A stretch of 64,000 nucleotides of DNA from an uncultured Prevotella sp. Its GTDB lineage: Bacteria > Bacteroidota > Bacteroidia > Bacteroidales > Bacteroidaceae. Positions 1 to 9,129 of the stretch are shown in pieces. The position numbers were made by a program, and so were the translations under genes. The notes under the pieces were generated by a model. The model searched no databases. It was not told the origin of the DNA and was given only the letters and a program-made list of their open reading frames with translations. The stretch lies in assembly GCA_958369755.1 (NCBI GenBank), contig CATXJC010000002.1, positions 1-64,000 of the forward strand, written 5' to 3'. The number at the start of each line of letters is the position of its first letter. The first letter of the stretch is position 1.

Positions 1-5
1 CGACA

Positions 6-2225
6 ATGAACGAAACACCTTTTAAATTCACATCCGAAGAAAAGGAACAGACACTCCAAATCCTGGAGCACCTGAGAACCGCCGTGGGCGACACATTCAA
101 GCCAGGCGACGAGCAGCATCTGCGTGAAGACATACAGCATGCCTTCATCAACCATCAGATTAAGCGCAATGTCTTCGGTATGAATCCAATACTCGCTGCC
201 CTGCAAACCGCAGAAATCGCAGTAAACGAGATAGGTCTGAAACGAGATGGCATCATCGCCATCCTGATGCAGACCAGCGTCATCGATGGCTATCAGACCA
301 TCGAAGAGATACAGAAGAAATACGGAGATAGCGTAGCCCACATTATCAGTGGTCTGCTTCGCATCCACGATTTATACAAGCGCAACCCTATCATCGAGAG
401 CGAGAACTTCAGAAATCTGCTTATCTCATTCTCTGAGGATATGCGCGTCATCCTCATCATGATTGCCGACCGCGTGAACGTGATGCGACAGATTCGCGAT
501 ACCAAACAGGAAGAGGCAAAGCATGAAGTAAGCGAAGAGGCAAGCTACCTCTATGCCCCACTCGCCCACAAACTGGGACTCTACAAACTGAAGAGCGAAC
601 TGGAAGACCTCAGTCTGAAGTATCTAGAGCACGATGCCTACTATATGATAAAGGACAAGCTGAACGCCACCAAGGCTTCGCGCGATGCCTATATCGCCCG
701 CTTCATCCAGCCAATCCAGGAGAAGCTCGATGCTGCCGGTCTGAAATATCACATGAAGGGCCGCACCAAGAGTATCCACTCTATCTGGCAGAAGATGAAG
801 AAGCAGAAGTGCGCCTTCGAGGGTGTATACGACCTCTTTGCTATCCGTATTATCCTCGATGCACCAAGAGAGAAAGAGTATATGCAGTGCTGGCAGACCT
901 TTGCCCTCATCACCGACATGTATCAGCCAAACCCAAAGCGTATGCGCGACTGGCTCAGCGTGCCTAAGAGCAACGGTTATGAAAGTCTGCATACCACCGT
1001 ACTGGGTCCTGAAAACAAATGGGTAGAGGTACAGATCAGAACCGAGCGCATGGACGATATTGCAGAGCACGGACTCGCTGCCCACTGGCGCTACAAGGGC
1101 ATCAAGCAGGGAGAAGGCGGTATCGACGAATGGCTTGCCAATATCCGTGCTGCCCTGGAAAGCAACGATGATCTGCAGCTGATGGACCAGTTTACCACCG
1201 ACCTGAAGGAAGACGAAGTATACGTGTTCACTCCAAAGGGCGACCTGCTGAACTTCCAGAAGGGAGCTACGGTACTCGACTTTGCCTACTATATCCACTC
1301 CCGCATCGGCAATACCTGTGTGGGCGGAAAGATTAACGGAAGAGCCGTCACCTTCCGACAGGAACTCCATTCGGGAGATCAGGTAGAAATCCTCACACAG
1401 AGCAACCAGAAGCCACGCCGAGAATGGCTCAACATCGTGCAGACATCCAAGGCTAAAGCCAAGATTCGTCTAGCGCTGAAGGAAACCCAGAAGAAGGACG
1501 GCCTCTATGCCAAGGAACTTCTGGAGCGCCGATTCAAGAACAGGAAACTGGAAATTGATGAGAGCATCATGGCGCGCATCATCAAGAAAATGGGATATAA
1601 GGAGAACTCAGACTTCTATAAGGATGTAGCCGAGGAGAAAATCGACGTGAACAGCATCATCGAGAGATACATAGAGGAACGCGACCACGACCTGAACCTC
1701 GCCAATACCAACAAGCCTGCAGAAAGTGCAGAGAATTTTGAGTTTGAGAATCCTACCGAGGAACTGATGAAGCAGAGCGACGATGTGCTGGTTATCGATG
1801 AGCACCTCAAGGGCATCGATTTCGAACTAGCTCATTGCTGCCACCCTATCTACGGCGACCCAATCTTCGGATTCGTTACCATCAGCAAGGGTATCAAGGT
1901 ACATCGCATGGATTGTCCTAACGCCAAGGAACTGCGCCGCCGTTTCGGTTACCGCATCGTGAAGGCGAAATGGAGCGGCAAGGGAACATCCAAGTATGCC
2001 ATCACGCTCCGCATCATCGGAAACGACGATATCGGTATCGTGAGCAACATCACCAACATCATTTCCAAGGAAGACAAGCTCATCATGCGAGGCATCAACA
2101 TCTCTTCCAAGGATGGTCTCTTCTCTGGCAATGTTACCGTAATGATTGATGATGCCGGCAAAACTGATGCACTCATCAAGAAACTGAGTGCCGTGAAGGG
2201 CGTTAAGCAGGTAACGAGAATATAA
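6..2225 (+). CDS. relA: RelA/SpoT-family (p)ppGpp synthetase, HD motif degenerate
   Basis: This 739-aa protein is a long RSH enzyme that makes the stringent-response alarmone (p)ppGpp from ATP and GTP/GDP. Visible domains are an HD-like region (about residues 50-160), the synthetase domain with SVPKSNGYESLHTTV near 318 and EVQIRT followed by AEHGLAAHWRYK, a TGS domain (about 400-460), a zinc-finger-like ELAHCCHP near 610, and a C-terminal ACT domain. The HD region reads ILMQTSVIDG near residue 86 where hydrolase-competent members have LLHDxxED, so the metal-binding His-Asp pair is missing. I infer a synthetase-only RelA-type enzyme; a second RSH protein with hydrolase activity should exist elsewhere. 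The window starts 5 bp before this ATG, so its promoter is not visible. A bidirectional terminator follows. Confidence 0.93.
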   Translation: MNETPFKFTSEEKEQTLQILEHLRTAVGDTFKPGDEQHLREDIQHAFINHQIKRNVFGMNPILAALQTAEIAVNEIGLKRDGIIAILMQTSVIDGYQTIEEIQKKYGDSVAHIISGLLRIHDLYKRNPIIESENFRNLLISFSEDMRVILIMIADRVNVMRQIRDTKQEEAKHEVSEEASYLYAPLAHKLGLYKLKSELEDLSLKYLEHDAYYMIKDKLNATKASRDAYIARFIQPIQEKLDAAGLKYHMKGRTKSIHSIWQKMKKQKCAFEGVYDLFAIRIILDAPREKEYMQCWQTFALITDMYQPNPKRMRDWLSVPKSNGYESLHTTVLGPENKWVEVQIRTERMDDIAEHGLAAHWRYKGIKQGEGGIDEWLANIRAALESNDDLQLMDQFTTDLKEDEVYVFTPKGDLLNFQKGATVLDFAYYIHSRIGNTCVGGKINGRAVTFRQELHSGDQVEILTQSNQKPRREWLNIVQTSKAKAKIRLALKETQKKDGLYAKELLERRFKNRKLEIDESIMARIIKKMGYKENSDFYKDVAEEKIDVNSIIERYIEERDHDLNLANTNKPAESAENFEFENPTEELMKQSDDVLVIDEHLKGIDFELAHCCHPIYGDPIFGFVTISKGIKVHRMDCPNAKELRRRFGYRIVKAKWSGKGTSKYAITLRIIGNDDIGIVSNITNIISKEDKLIMRGINISSKDGLFSGNVTVMIDDAGKTDALIKKLSAVKGVKQVTRI

Positions 2226-2251
2226 AACCGGAATACAGAAATACATAAAAT

Positions 2252-2286
2252 AAATCCCGCAGATTTTCTCTGCGGGATTTTTTTAT
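2252..2286. terminator. Bidirectional rho-independent terminator between relA and TPR gene
   Basis: CCCGCAGA and TCTGCGGG form a GC-rich stem with a TTTTC loop. It is followed by ATTTTTTT on the plus strand and preceded by an A-rich tract, so it can also end the convergent TPR gene. Confidence 0.85.
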
Positions 2287-4247
2287 TTCGACTTATTCAA
2301 GCGCTTGATCACAGAATAAGCATCATACAAACCAAGTTCTCCTGCCTTTGAAAGATCCTGGATGGCAGTCTGCTTATTGCCACTTTTGGCTCGTGCTATA
2401 CCTCTATTATAATAAGCCTCTGCAAGGCGGTTATCAATTCTCAAGGCAATGGTATAATCATCTATTGCCTTTGAAAGTTCGTTTCTGCCTGCATGAAGAT
2501 TACCTCTATTATAATAGATGTAAGCATTGTTACTGTTTAGGCGGATGGCATCACTGAAATCAGCCTCGGCAGAATGGATGTTCAGAACACCCTTGCCCTC
2601 AGCCTTGTTAAATTCATCCATCTCTGCCTGGCAGACAGCACGCTGCCAGTAAGCCAAAGAGTTCTTGTCATCGAGCGAGATATAATAGGTGAAATCACTG
2701 ATGGCAGCCTCAAAATCACGAAGTACACTATGAGCGATGGCCCTGCGCATCAGGAGACGTTTTCTGGTTTCATTATCGCTCGCCACACTCAACTCCGCCG
2801 AAAGTTTATCAATCATCGAGAATATCTTCATAGAACCATTCTCATCGAGCTGCTCCTTACTGCAAACGATATAAACCTTGTCTGCCTTGGTATGCTGATT
2901 GAGCGCATCAACCTCTTTGTCATAAGCCTGAACTCCATTTATATTCTGATTGTTTGGGAAATAAGAGAGCTGATACATCGGCAGGAAGGCGGTTTCTACC
3001 TGACGGTTCTGAACCTTACCACGATACTCGCTCTTATAGTTGTGTTCATACTTCGGTTCGTCATCTACTACCAACGAAGCAAACTTATTCGGGTCAACCT
3101 CAGAGCGCTTACGCATCTCCTTCTTGGTCTTTGCGCTCCATCTCGGCTGGATTCCGATATGCTTGTTCATCTGCGCCTTGAAGATACGGAATTCATCCAT
3201 CTCTGCCTTGGCTGTCATGCCCAGGCGTCGGTAACAGCTGGCACGGTTAGACAAACCGGTCCAGAAGTTAGGGAACTGATTGATAACCTTAGTATAATCC
3301 TTGATGGCTGCTCTCAGATTACCGGTCTTGTCATGCAATAGAGCTCGGTTGAAGATAGCCATGAAGTTCTGGGGTTCCATCTTGATAATGAAGTCGAAAT
3401 CGGTGATAGCACGGTTATCATCACCCAACTGTACACGCATCAGTCCTCTATTATAATGAGCCAGGAAATTGTTCGGATCCAGATCAAGGGCATTGTCATA
3501 ATCGCTCATTGCCCCCCTGAGGTTATTCAGATTGATACGCGCCAAAGCACGGTTAATGTAACTGTTCACATTGTTAGGTTTGAAATGCAGACTCTTGGTC
3601 AGCGCCTCATCAGCCGTTTTCCATTCCTTTCTAGCCAGCGCCATATAGGCACGCGTAGTCCAGGCATCCCCATCATACGGATTGAGCTGCAGACTCTTGT
3701 CTAGCCATTTCTCAGCCTGCACGGTATCTTTCTGATGCAGATACACTTCAGCCTTGAGCGAATAAGCATTCGACCAGTCTTTCCATTTTCCCACGATGGT
3801 ATCCAGTTCCTGCTGCGCCGCCTCATACTTTTTGTTTTCCATCTGGCAGATAGCCCGGTTGAACCAGTAATTTCGGTTGCGCGGTTCCAGTCTGATAGCC
3901 TCGTTATAGTCAGCTATCGCATCATCAAACCTGTTTTGTCTGATGCGACAGATGGCTCTCAAGTCATAAATATCATTGATATAGGGATTGAGATGCAACG
4001 CCTCGCTGGCATCACTTTCGGCACCCGTAAAGTCATCCAGATTAAATTTTGCCACACTGCGGTAATACCAAGGCTCATACAGATAAGGCTTGGCACCGAT
4101 AGCCAGATTAAAATACTTGATTGAAAGGACGAAATCCTCATAATACAATGCACTCCGACCGGCCGTAACAAGTCGGTCTACACGATATTGGGCAGAAGTC
4201 GACATGGCGCCCATTACCATAAAAAGAACTAAGAGAATCTTCTTCAT
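2283..4247 (-). CDS. Secreted tetratricopeptide-repeat protein
   Basis: This is a 654-aa protein if started at the internal Met that begins a clean signal peptide (MKKILLVLFMVMGAMSTSA then Gln). The open frame extends 21 codons further upstream, but that extension would bury the signal. At least eight to ten TPR units follow (A-x(2)-NRA/YNRG-type helices recurring every 34 residues) across residues 30-380 and again 480-640, separated by a charged linker rich in Lys and Arg. TPR solenoids act as protein-interaction scaffolds in the periplasm or on the outer membrane. No enzymatic domain is visible. It is convergent with relA and divergent in function from the def-ruvX pair upstream of it on the same strand. 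Specific role unknown. Confidence 0.85.
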   Translation of the reverse strand: MKKILLVLFMVMGAMSTSAQYRVDRLVTAGRSALYYEDFVLSIKYFNLAIGAKPYLYEPWYYRSVAKFNLDDFTGAESDASEALHLNPYINDIYDLRAICRIRQNRFDDAIADYNEAIRLEPRNRNYWFNRAICQMENKKYEAAQQELDTIVGKWKDWSNAYSLKAEVYLHQKDTVQAEKWLDKSLQLNPYDGDAWTTRAYMALARKEWKTADEALTKSLHFKPNNVNSYINRALARINLNNLRGAMSDYDNALDLDPNNFLAHYNRGLMRVQLGDDNRAITDFDFIIKMEPQNFMAIFNRALLHDKTGNLRAAIKDYTKVINQFPNFWTGLSNRASCYRRLGMTAKAEMDEFRIFKAQMNKHIGIQPRWSAKTKKEMRKRSEVDPNKFASLVVDDEPKYEHNYKSEYRGKVQNRQVETAFLPMYQLSYFPNNQNINGVQAYDKEVDALNQHTKADKVYIVCSKEQLDENGSMKIFSMIDKLSAELSVASDNETRKRLLMRRAIAHSVLRDFEAAISDFTYYISLDDKNSLAYWQRAVCQAEMDEFNKAEGKGVLNIHSAEADFSDAIRLNSNNAYIYYNRGNLHAGRNELSKAIDDYTIALRIDNRLAEAYYNRGIARAKSGNKQTAIQDLSKAGELGLYDAYSVIKRLNKSK

Positions 4248-4351
4248 CTGTTCGTAACTCTCTGAAATAAAACCTATTGAATGTAGAATAAAAAAATATA
4301 GTAAGCCCAATCGTCACGATTACCATGAAGCTTACTATATTTTCGGAAGAA

Positions 4352-4909
4352 CTATCGACGTATCTTAGTACGATAGGCAGCACGGAAATTGCCCTTGATG
4401 ATACTCTTGAGCTTTCCTGCTATCATGTTCTTGCGAAGAGGAGACACACGGTCAACAAACATTGTACCCTCCAAATGGTCGAATTCATGCTGCATCACGC
4501 GAGCCAGATATCCCCCTATCCACTCATCATGTTCATTAAAATCCTCATCCATATACTTTACATGGATGCGTGTAGGACGAACCACCTTCTCATTGATACC
4601 AGGAATAGAAAGACATCCCTCTTCAGAAGAGTCGGTATTTTCCTCATCGCGCTCTAGGATATGGGCATTGATGAAAGCATGACGGAATCCTTTATACTCA
4701 GGGAAATCCTCGCTGAGCACATCCAGGTCGATAACAACGAGGCGGATAGGCAAGCCAATCTGAGGTGCAGCCAGCCCGATGCCGTTGCTGGAATCAAGGG
4801 TTTCATACATATTATTAATCAACACCTTGAGATCTGGATAATCAGGTGTAATATCTTCAGCCACTTTTCTCAGCACTGGCTGACCATAAATATAAATCGG
4901 TAAAATCAT
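4352..4909 (-). CDS. def: Peptide deformylase
   Basis: A 185-aa metalloenzyme that removes the N-formyl group from nascent proteins. The three family motifs are all present: [10 protein letters not shown] (motif I, about residues 43-52), EEGCLSIPG (motif II with the metal-binding Cys) and QHEFDHLEG (motif III with HExxH-type ligands). Its start codon overlaps the stop codon of ruvX by one base (TAATG), so the two genes are translationally coupled in one transcript read toward lower coordinates. Length is normal for the family. Confidence 0.96.
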   Translation of the reverse strand: MILPIYIYGQPVLRKVAEDITPDYPDLKVLINNMYETLDSSNGIGLAAPQIGLPIRLVVIDLDVLSEDFPEYKGFRHAFINAHILERDEENTDSSEEGCLSIPGINEKVVRPTRIHVKYMDEDFNEHDEWIGGYLARVMQHEFDHLEGTMFVDRVSPLRKNMIAGKLKSIIKGNFRAAYRTKIRR

Positions 4910-5322
4910 TATCTTCTTGATTGCAAATAATCCTGTAATATGATGGTAGCACTTATCTCGTCTACCAATCCTTTATTTTCTTTTCTCACTTTCTTCTTTA
5001 CACCTCCATCTATCATGGCTCTATGTGCCAGGACAGATGTAAATCTCTCGTCATAATATTCAATTGGAATTTCAGGATGAGCCTTTTGCCAACGGTTGTA
5101 GAAGTTTTCTACTCTTGCCAGGTTTTCACTTGGCTGCCCGTTAGGTTGCATCGGTTTTCCGATAACAATGCGCTCCACCTGTTCTTTCTGAATATAAGTT
5201 TCGATATAAGTGAAAAGTTCATGTGTAGAAACTGTGGCCAACCCATTGGCAATAATCTGCAATGGGTCGGTCACAGCCAGTCCGGTACGTTTTTTACCGT
5301 AATCTATTGATAAAATTCGCAT
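4909..5322 (-). CDS. ruvX: Putative pre-16S rRNA nuclease / Holliday-junction-resolvase-like YqgF
   Basis: A 137-aa RNase H-fold protein of the YqgF/RuvX family. The N-terminal [18 protein letters not shown] carries the first catalytic Asp and the DxGxKRxGxA signature. YDERFTS and [14 protein letters not shown] near the C-terminus supply the remaining acidic residues. Family members mature the 5' end of 16S rRNA; the original resolvase name is less well supported. It is coupled to def by a one-base overlap and lies 36 bp downstream of the SPOR lipoprotein gene, so all three are probably co-transcribed. Confidence 0.93.
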   Translation of the reverse strand: MRILSIDYGKKRTGLAVTDPLQIIANGLATVSTHELFTYIETYIQKEQVERIVIGKPMQPNGQPSENLARVENFYNRWQKAHPEIPIEYYDERFTSVLAHRAMIDGGVKKKVRKENKGLVDEISATIILQDYLQSRR

Positions 5323-5358
5323 TAATCTACGGATATCTTATCCTTATATAATATCAGA

Positions 5359-5844
5359 TTACTTCTTAAGGAGTAACCAAGCATCAGGATACTTACCAGC
5401 GCGAAGCTGATTGCGGCTCTTGACAGCAGCAGCCTTATCAGCAAATGTAGAAGCTACCACGCGATACATGTGACGCTCTGTGTTCAGGGCAATCTGAGCA
5501 TCGTAGCCAGCGCTCTTCAATGTACTAGCCAATCCCTCAGCATTAGCCTTGAGAGAGAAAGAACCAACTACTACGCTATAGCTTGACAAGCCAGAACCAG
5601 AGACGAGAGAAACATCCTCAGAACGAACAGTAGCATTATCAACCTCTGTCTGCTCATCAGAAGGAGCCTGAGTCTCGAGAGGAGCTACAACTGGTTCCTG
5701 AGCAACAGGAGCCTGAGCTGCCTGCTGTTCCTGCTGCTGAGCCTTCTCATATGCCTTCTTGTATGCACTTTCCTTAGATGTACCACAACTTGCGAGCGCC
5801 AAAACTGCGCACATTCCCATGCTTAATACTGTAATTTTCTTCAT
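5359..5844 (-). CDS. SPOR-domain lipoprotein
   Basis: A 161-aa envelope protein. The N-terminus is a lipoprotein signal ending in LALASC (Cys20 lipidated). A Lys/Gln/Ala-rich low-complexity linker follows (about residues 28-75), then a C-terminal SPOR domain (about 85-160; SYSVVVGSFSLKANAEGLASTLKSAG). SPOR domains bind denuded glycan strands of septal peptidoglycan, so a role at the division site or in peptidoglycan attachment is likely. It heads the SPOR-ruvX-def gene group. Confidence 0.88.
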   Translation of the reverse strand: MKKITVLSMGMCAVLALASCGTSKESAYKKAYEKAQQQEQQAAQAPVAQEPVVAPLETQAPSDEQTEVDNATVRSEDVSLVSGSGLSSYSVVVGSFSLKANAEGLASTLKSAGYDAQIALNTERHMYRVVASTFADKAAAVKSRNQLRAGKYPDAWLLLKK

Positions 5845-6020
5845 AATTCTTATTCGTTTTATTGTTTATTATTGTTGTTCATTCAATATAAATTTCGCGT
5901 TATGCGTTTTTTACTCTGCGAAAATACAAAAAAATGCCCGAAAAACGAAGAATATGCCGCCTAAAGTTTGTTAAATAAGGCTATTAAAACATTTTTAATG
6001 AAAAATTAAGGCTAAAAGGC

Positions 6021-6050
6021 TTGTTTTTTAAAGAGAATTTAGTATATTTG
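6021..6050 (+). promoter_or_regulatory. Bacteroidota-type promoter for the YtxH/holin-like trio
   Basis: TTG at 6021-6023 and TATATTTG at 6043-6050 are separated by 19 bp, matching the Bacteroidota housekeeping promoter pattern. The first ATG lies about 58 bp downstream. Confidence 0.75.
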
Positions 6051-6107
6051 CATTGTCAAATGAAAATGACAAGAAGATAATCGTTTAACGTTTAAAATTT
6101 ATAGCAT

Positions 6108-6320
6108 ATGAAAACATTAGGTTACATTGGTGCTTTCCTCGGCGGTGCTATCGCTGGTACAGCACTCGGTTTGATTTTCGCCCCTGAGAAGGGTGAGGAT
6201 ACACGTAGTAAGATTGCAGGTGCAGTAGACGATTTCTGCAAGAAGCACGACATCAAGTTGAGCCGTAAGGACGTTGATGATCTGGTTGACGATATCAAGG
6301 ACGCAGCTCCTGAGGTTTAA
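6108..6320 (+). CDS. YtxH-domain small membrane protein
   Basis: A 70-aa protein with a Gly/Ala-rich N-terminal membrane segment (YIGAFLGGAIAGTALGLIFAPEKG), the hallmark of YtxH-like stress or envelope proteins, followed by a charged helical tail. It is the first of three closely spaced genes (12 and 15 bp gaps) that look like one operon encoding small inner-membrane proteins. The precise role of this trio is not established. Confidence 0.85.
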   Translation: MKTLGYIGAFLGGAIAGTALGLIFAPEKGEDTRSKIAGAVDDFCKKHDIKLSRKDVDDLVDDIKDAAPEV

Positions 6321-6332
6321 TCATCACCTATC

Positions 6333-6689
6333 ATGATGTTCTCTAACGATAAAAATGTAGAAACTATCGGGCAGCTCATTGAGGTGCTTAAACATTACAT
6401 CGGGCTTCAGAGCGAATATCTGAAGCTCGATGTTGTGGATAAGGTGGTACGCCTGCTTACAGTCATCACCATGACGGTGGTACTTCTGGGCTTACTTACG
6501 CTTACCCTCATTTACCTATCCTTTGGCGCTGCTTTTGCATTGGCAGACTTAATAGGTAGTCTGACTATCGGATTCTGCATTGTTGCTGCAGTATACCTAT
6601 TTATATTAATATTATTTGTAATTTTCCGCCATAAGTGGATCGAGAGACCATTGGTCAGATTTCTGGCCAGCCTCTTGATGGAAAAATAA
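6333..6689 (+). CDS. Holin-superfamily-like two-helix membrane protein
   Basis: A 118-aa protein with two long hydrophobic helices (about residues 42-70 and 74-100) and a basic C-terminus. The pattern resembles the phage holin superfamily III/Holin-X group that is common as a chromosomal gene beside YtxH proteins in Bacteroidota. Nothing phage-derived surrounds it, so a general membrane-organisation role is more likely than lysis. The second codon is also ATG. Confidence 0.75.
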   Translation: MMFSNDKNVETIGQLIEVLKHYIGLQSEYLKLDVVDKVVRLLTVITMTVVLLGLLTLTLIYLSFGAAFALADLIGSLTIGFCIVAAVYLFILILFVIFRHKWIERPLVRFLASLLMEK

Positions 6690-6704
6690 CCTCCTTTTCG
6701 CAAC

Positions 6705-6968
6705 ATGACAAATCATTCAGAAATCACAGAATATAATTCCTTAAACGATATCCGACTCAAAAAAGAGGCGATACGCAAGGAAATTGATGCCGATGATGCC
6801 AAGATTCAGACTTTATGGAACTCGCTTTTCACAAAACCTGAAATCCTGTCACGCAATGCGAGTCCTAGCAAGCGACTGCAGAGTTTGCTGCAGGTGGGAG
6901 CAGGAGCATTCGACGGTGCACTGTTGGCTTGGAAACTTTACCGGAGATTCAAACCTCGGAAGAGATGA
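6705..6968 (+). CDS. Small hypothetical protein, third gene of the YtxH operon
   Basis: An 87-aa, strongly charged, probably helical protein (LKKEAIRKEIDADDAKIQTLW) with a short moderately hydrophobic stretch near residue 65 (LLQVGAGAFDGALLAWKLYRRF) and a basic tail. No family is recognised with certainty. It begins 15 bp after the holin-like gene and is the last gene of this unit. Homologous trios occur in related genomes, which supports a shared envelope function. Confidence 0.7.
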   Translation: MTNHSEITEYNSLNDIRLKKEAIRKEIDADDAKIQTLWNSLFTKPEILSRNASPSKRLQSLLQVGAGAFDGALLAWKLYRRFKPRKR

Positions 6969-7044
6969 ACCATATACCGTTTTGGGGAAAGGAAAGATGC
7001 CTTGAAAAAAGGTATTTTTTAGTCACCCAAAAGGGGATAAAAAC

Positions 7045-7110
7045 AAAAAAGGGTCGCCGCTGCGACCCCAATACCTTGTTAACCTTAAATCTAATACTAT
7101 GAAAAACACA
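7045..7110 (-). ncRNA. Candidate ~65-nt small RNA with its own promoter and terminator
   Basis: On the minus strand a consensus promoter (CAA at 7143-7145 and CAAATATA at 7115-7122 on the plus strand, 20 bp apart, reading TTG-N20-TATATTTG) is followed about 45 bp later by a strong hairpin (GGGGTCGC/GCGACCC, 7051-7069) and TTTTTTG. The predicted transcript is about 65 nt and contains no open frame of note. The downstream hairpin can also terminate the MBL gene. Identity with a named RNA family is not claimed. Confidence 0.55.
7049..7071 (-). terminator. Terminator of the sRNA and the MBL-hydrolase gene
   Basis: On the minus strand GGGGTCGCAGCGGCGACCC is followed by six T residues. It lies about 155 bp beyond the MBL stop codon. 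Confidence 0.8.
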
Positions 7111-7114
7111 CATG

Positions 7115-7146
7115 CAAATATAGAAATAATCTATGATACTCGCAAA
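7115..7146 (-). promoter_or_regulatory. Promoter for the candidate sRNA
   Basis: Read on the minus strand: TTTG, 20-bp spacer, TATATTTG. This is the same element and spacing as the other strong promoters in the window. Confidence 0.65.
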
Positions 7147-7224
7147 TTTTTCTTAGTAAAAGGTCTGTTGTTTTAATTTAATTAACTTTTACCGACCTGT
7201 TTTTAAGCCTTTTTCAATAAAAGT

Positions 7225-8004
7225 TCATCTATTTTCTACATATATCTCCATTCCATCGAAGCCAAATTCAAAGCCTTCGGGCAGCCTTTTATTCGCCTCA
7301 TCGTGAAAACCTATCTGATGAGTCACATGGATAAAATAAGTATGTTTTGCTCCTATCCTGAGCGACACCTCAATAGCATCAGATACAAGCTGATGGCTGT
7401 GATGTGTTTTCTCAAATCTGAGTGCGTTAATTACGAGTGTTTCCACACCATCCAAATAAGCATATTCTTCATCACCCATAGATTTCATATCAGTAATATA
7501 GGCAAACTTACCAAACCGATAGCCGAGAATAGGCATCTTATCGTGCATCACTCGGATAGGAACAAACTCAATATCCCCTATCTGATAATGCTCATGCGGA
7601 TGAATGGTATGCAATTTGAGTTTAGGAGCTCCCGGATAGAGTTTTTCTGCATTCTCCGGAAAGCAGTAAGGCATCGTATGAGGCAGCCCCGCAGTAACGA
7701 TTTCATCGCCATAGATATTGATATCACCAAAGATACAGAAAGGGCGCAAATCATCAATACCACCAACATGGTCGTAATGGATATGCGTAACCAGGACGCC
7801 ATCTATCTTTCTGAAAGGCACACGCAACAACTGCTGTCGGATATCAGGTCCGGCATCTATCAGAATACGGGTATTCTCCGTTTCTATCATTGCCGCACTA
7901 CGCAATCTTTTATCATGCGGATCGGTACTCTGGCACACCTCACAGTTACATCCCAACGAAGGAACACCGCCCGATGTGCCTGTACCTAATAAAGTTACCT
8001 TCAT
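7225..8004 (-). CDS. MBL-fold metal-dependent hydrolase (PhnP-like)
   Basis: A 259-aa metallo-beta-lactamase-fold enzyme. The N-terminus (VTLLGTGTSGGVPSLGCNCEVC) resembles PhnP-type phosphodiesterases, and the metal-binding motif is THIHYDHVGGIDDLRPF (HxHxDH, about residues 74-90). Further ligands are MHDKMP, ITDMKS and the terminal HVTHQIGFHDEANKRLP. PhnP-like enzymes hydrolyse cyclic phosphodiesters, and other subgroups act in lipoate or pyrroloquinoline metabolism, so the substrate is open. It is 37 bp downstream of murB on the same strand and probably co-transcribed with it. Confidence 0.85.
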   Translation of the reverse strand: MKVTLLGTGTSGGVPSLGCNCEVCQSTDPHDKRLRSAAMIETENTRILIDAGPDIRQQLLRVPFRKIDGVLVTHIHYDHVGGIDDLRPFCIFGDINIYGDEIVTAGLPHTMPYCFPENAEKLYPGAPKLKLHTIHPHEHYQIGDIEFVPIRVMHDKMPILGYRFGKFAYITDMKSMGDEEYAYLDGVETLVINALRFEKTHHSHQLVSDAIEVSLRIGAKHTYFIHVTHQIGFHDEANKRLPEGFEFGFDGMEIYVENR

Positions 8005-8041
8005 TAATTATCAAATATTTTTCTGAAAACAAACGAATTCT

Positions 8042-9097
8042 TCACTTCACATTCACCTCCGGATGAATCTCTATACCAAACTTCTGCTTCACATCCTCCT
8101 GGATGGTCTCACAGAGTTTTACTATTTCCTCGCCCGTAGCGCCGCCACGATTCACTAGCACCAGTGCCTGCTTATCATGTACACCGGCCCGTCCCAGACT
8201 CTTTCCCTTCCAGCCACACTGATCAATCATCCAACCAGCCGGAATCTTTTCATGAGAATCATCGATTGTATAATGAGGCATACCCGGATAAAGAGCAGCC
8301 AGTTCTTCGTACTTAGCCTTCTCTACAATAGGATTCATAAAGAAACTGCCTGCATTACCCAACACCTTAGGATCAGGCAATTTTGCCTCTCTAATTTCTA
8401 TGATGACATCACGAAGCTGCTGGGCTGTAGGCTCAGCAATACGCTTAGCCTCGAGCGCAGAACGGATATTACCATAATCCAGATCCGGACGGAAGGTCTT
8501 CTGCAAACGGTAAATCACATGCGTCACCAGATACTTATCCTTCCACTCATGCTTAAATTTACTCTGACGGTAACTATACTCGCAGTCAGCATTATCAAAC
8601 ACCACTACTCTGCCCGTAGCTATCTCAACCGCTTCCACCTTATATATAATATCCTTAGCTTCCACACCATAGGCACCGATATTCTGAACCGCGCTGGCAC
8701 CTACTTCACCCGGAATAATACTCAGATTCTCCGCTCCATGATAGCCATGCTCTACGGCATAAGCTACCACATCATCAAACACCTCGCCACTACCACAGGA
8801 AAGGAATACCCAATCCGGATTGCACAAAGCATCATCCCCCTCTGCAGCTGCCAAAGTCTTGTTGTCAAGAACCTCAATACCCATAATAGCCGAATGGAGT
8901 ACTGTACCTGCATAATCACCGGTCAGCAAGAGATTACTACCACCGCCCAAAATGAGCAGTGGCTGATCAGCCTCTGTCAGTAAGCCCACTATCTGTCGGG
9001 CTTCCTCAACCGATTCATACTCTAGAAATCTGCTGCATTTAGCATCAATCCCGAATGTATTGTGAGCCAAAAGGCCATAGTTACGAATATCCTTCAT
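8042..9097 (-). CDS. murB: UDP-N-acetylenolpyruvoylglucosamine reductase
   Basis: A 351-aa type I MurB, the FAD/NADPH enzyme that makes UDP-N-acetylmuramate for peptidoglycan. It has the FAD-binding GGGSNLL (about residue 51), IPGEVGASAVQNIGAYG, SYRQSKFK, and GNAGSFFMNP carrying the catalytic Ser. The C-terminal region includes IDQCGWKGKSLGRAGVHDKQALVLVN. Length matches the E. coli-type enzyme. Confidence 0.96.
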   Translation of the reverse strand: MKDIRNYGLLAHNTFGIDAKCSRFLEYESVEEARQIVGLLTEADQPLLILGGGSNLLLTGDYAGTVLHSAIMGIEVLDNKTLAAAEGDDALCNPDWVFLSCGSGEVFDDVVAYAVEHGYHGAENLSIIPGEVGASAVQNIGAYGVEAKDIIYKVEAVEIATGRVVVFDNADCEYSYRQSKFKHEWKDKYLVTHVIYRLQKTFRPDLDYGNIRSALEAKRIAEPTAQQLRDVIIEIREAKLPDPKVLGNAGSFFMNPIVEKAKYEELAALYPGMPHYTIDDSHEKIPAGWMIDQCGWKGKSLGRAGVHDKQALVLVNRGGATGEEIVKLCETIQEDVKQKFGIEIHPEVNVK

Positions 9098-9129
9098 ATC
9101 TGGTTAAACTATTACTACTAACTAAAAAG

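Noticed and set aside
6333..6689. Prophage holin
   Set aside because: No phage genes nearby; holin-superfamily proteins of this type occur beside YtxH genes as normal chromosomal genes.
7099..7167. 22-codon peptide starting MKNTHANIEI on the plus strand
   Set aside because: It overlaps a convincing minus-strand promoter and sRNA candidate, has no plus-strand promoter, and follows a terminator hairpin.
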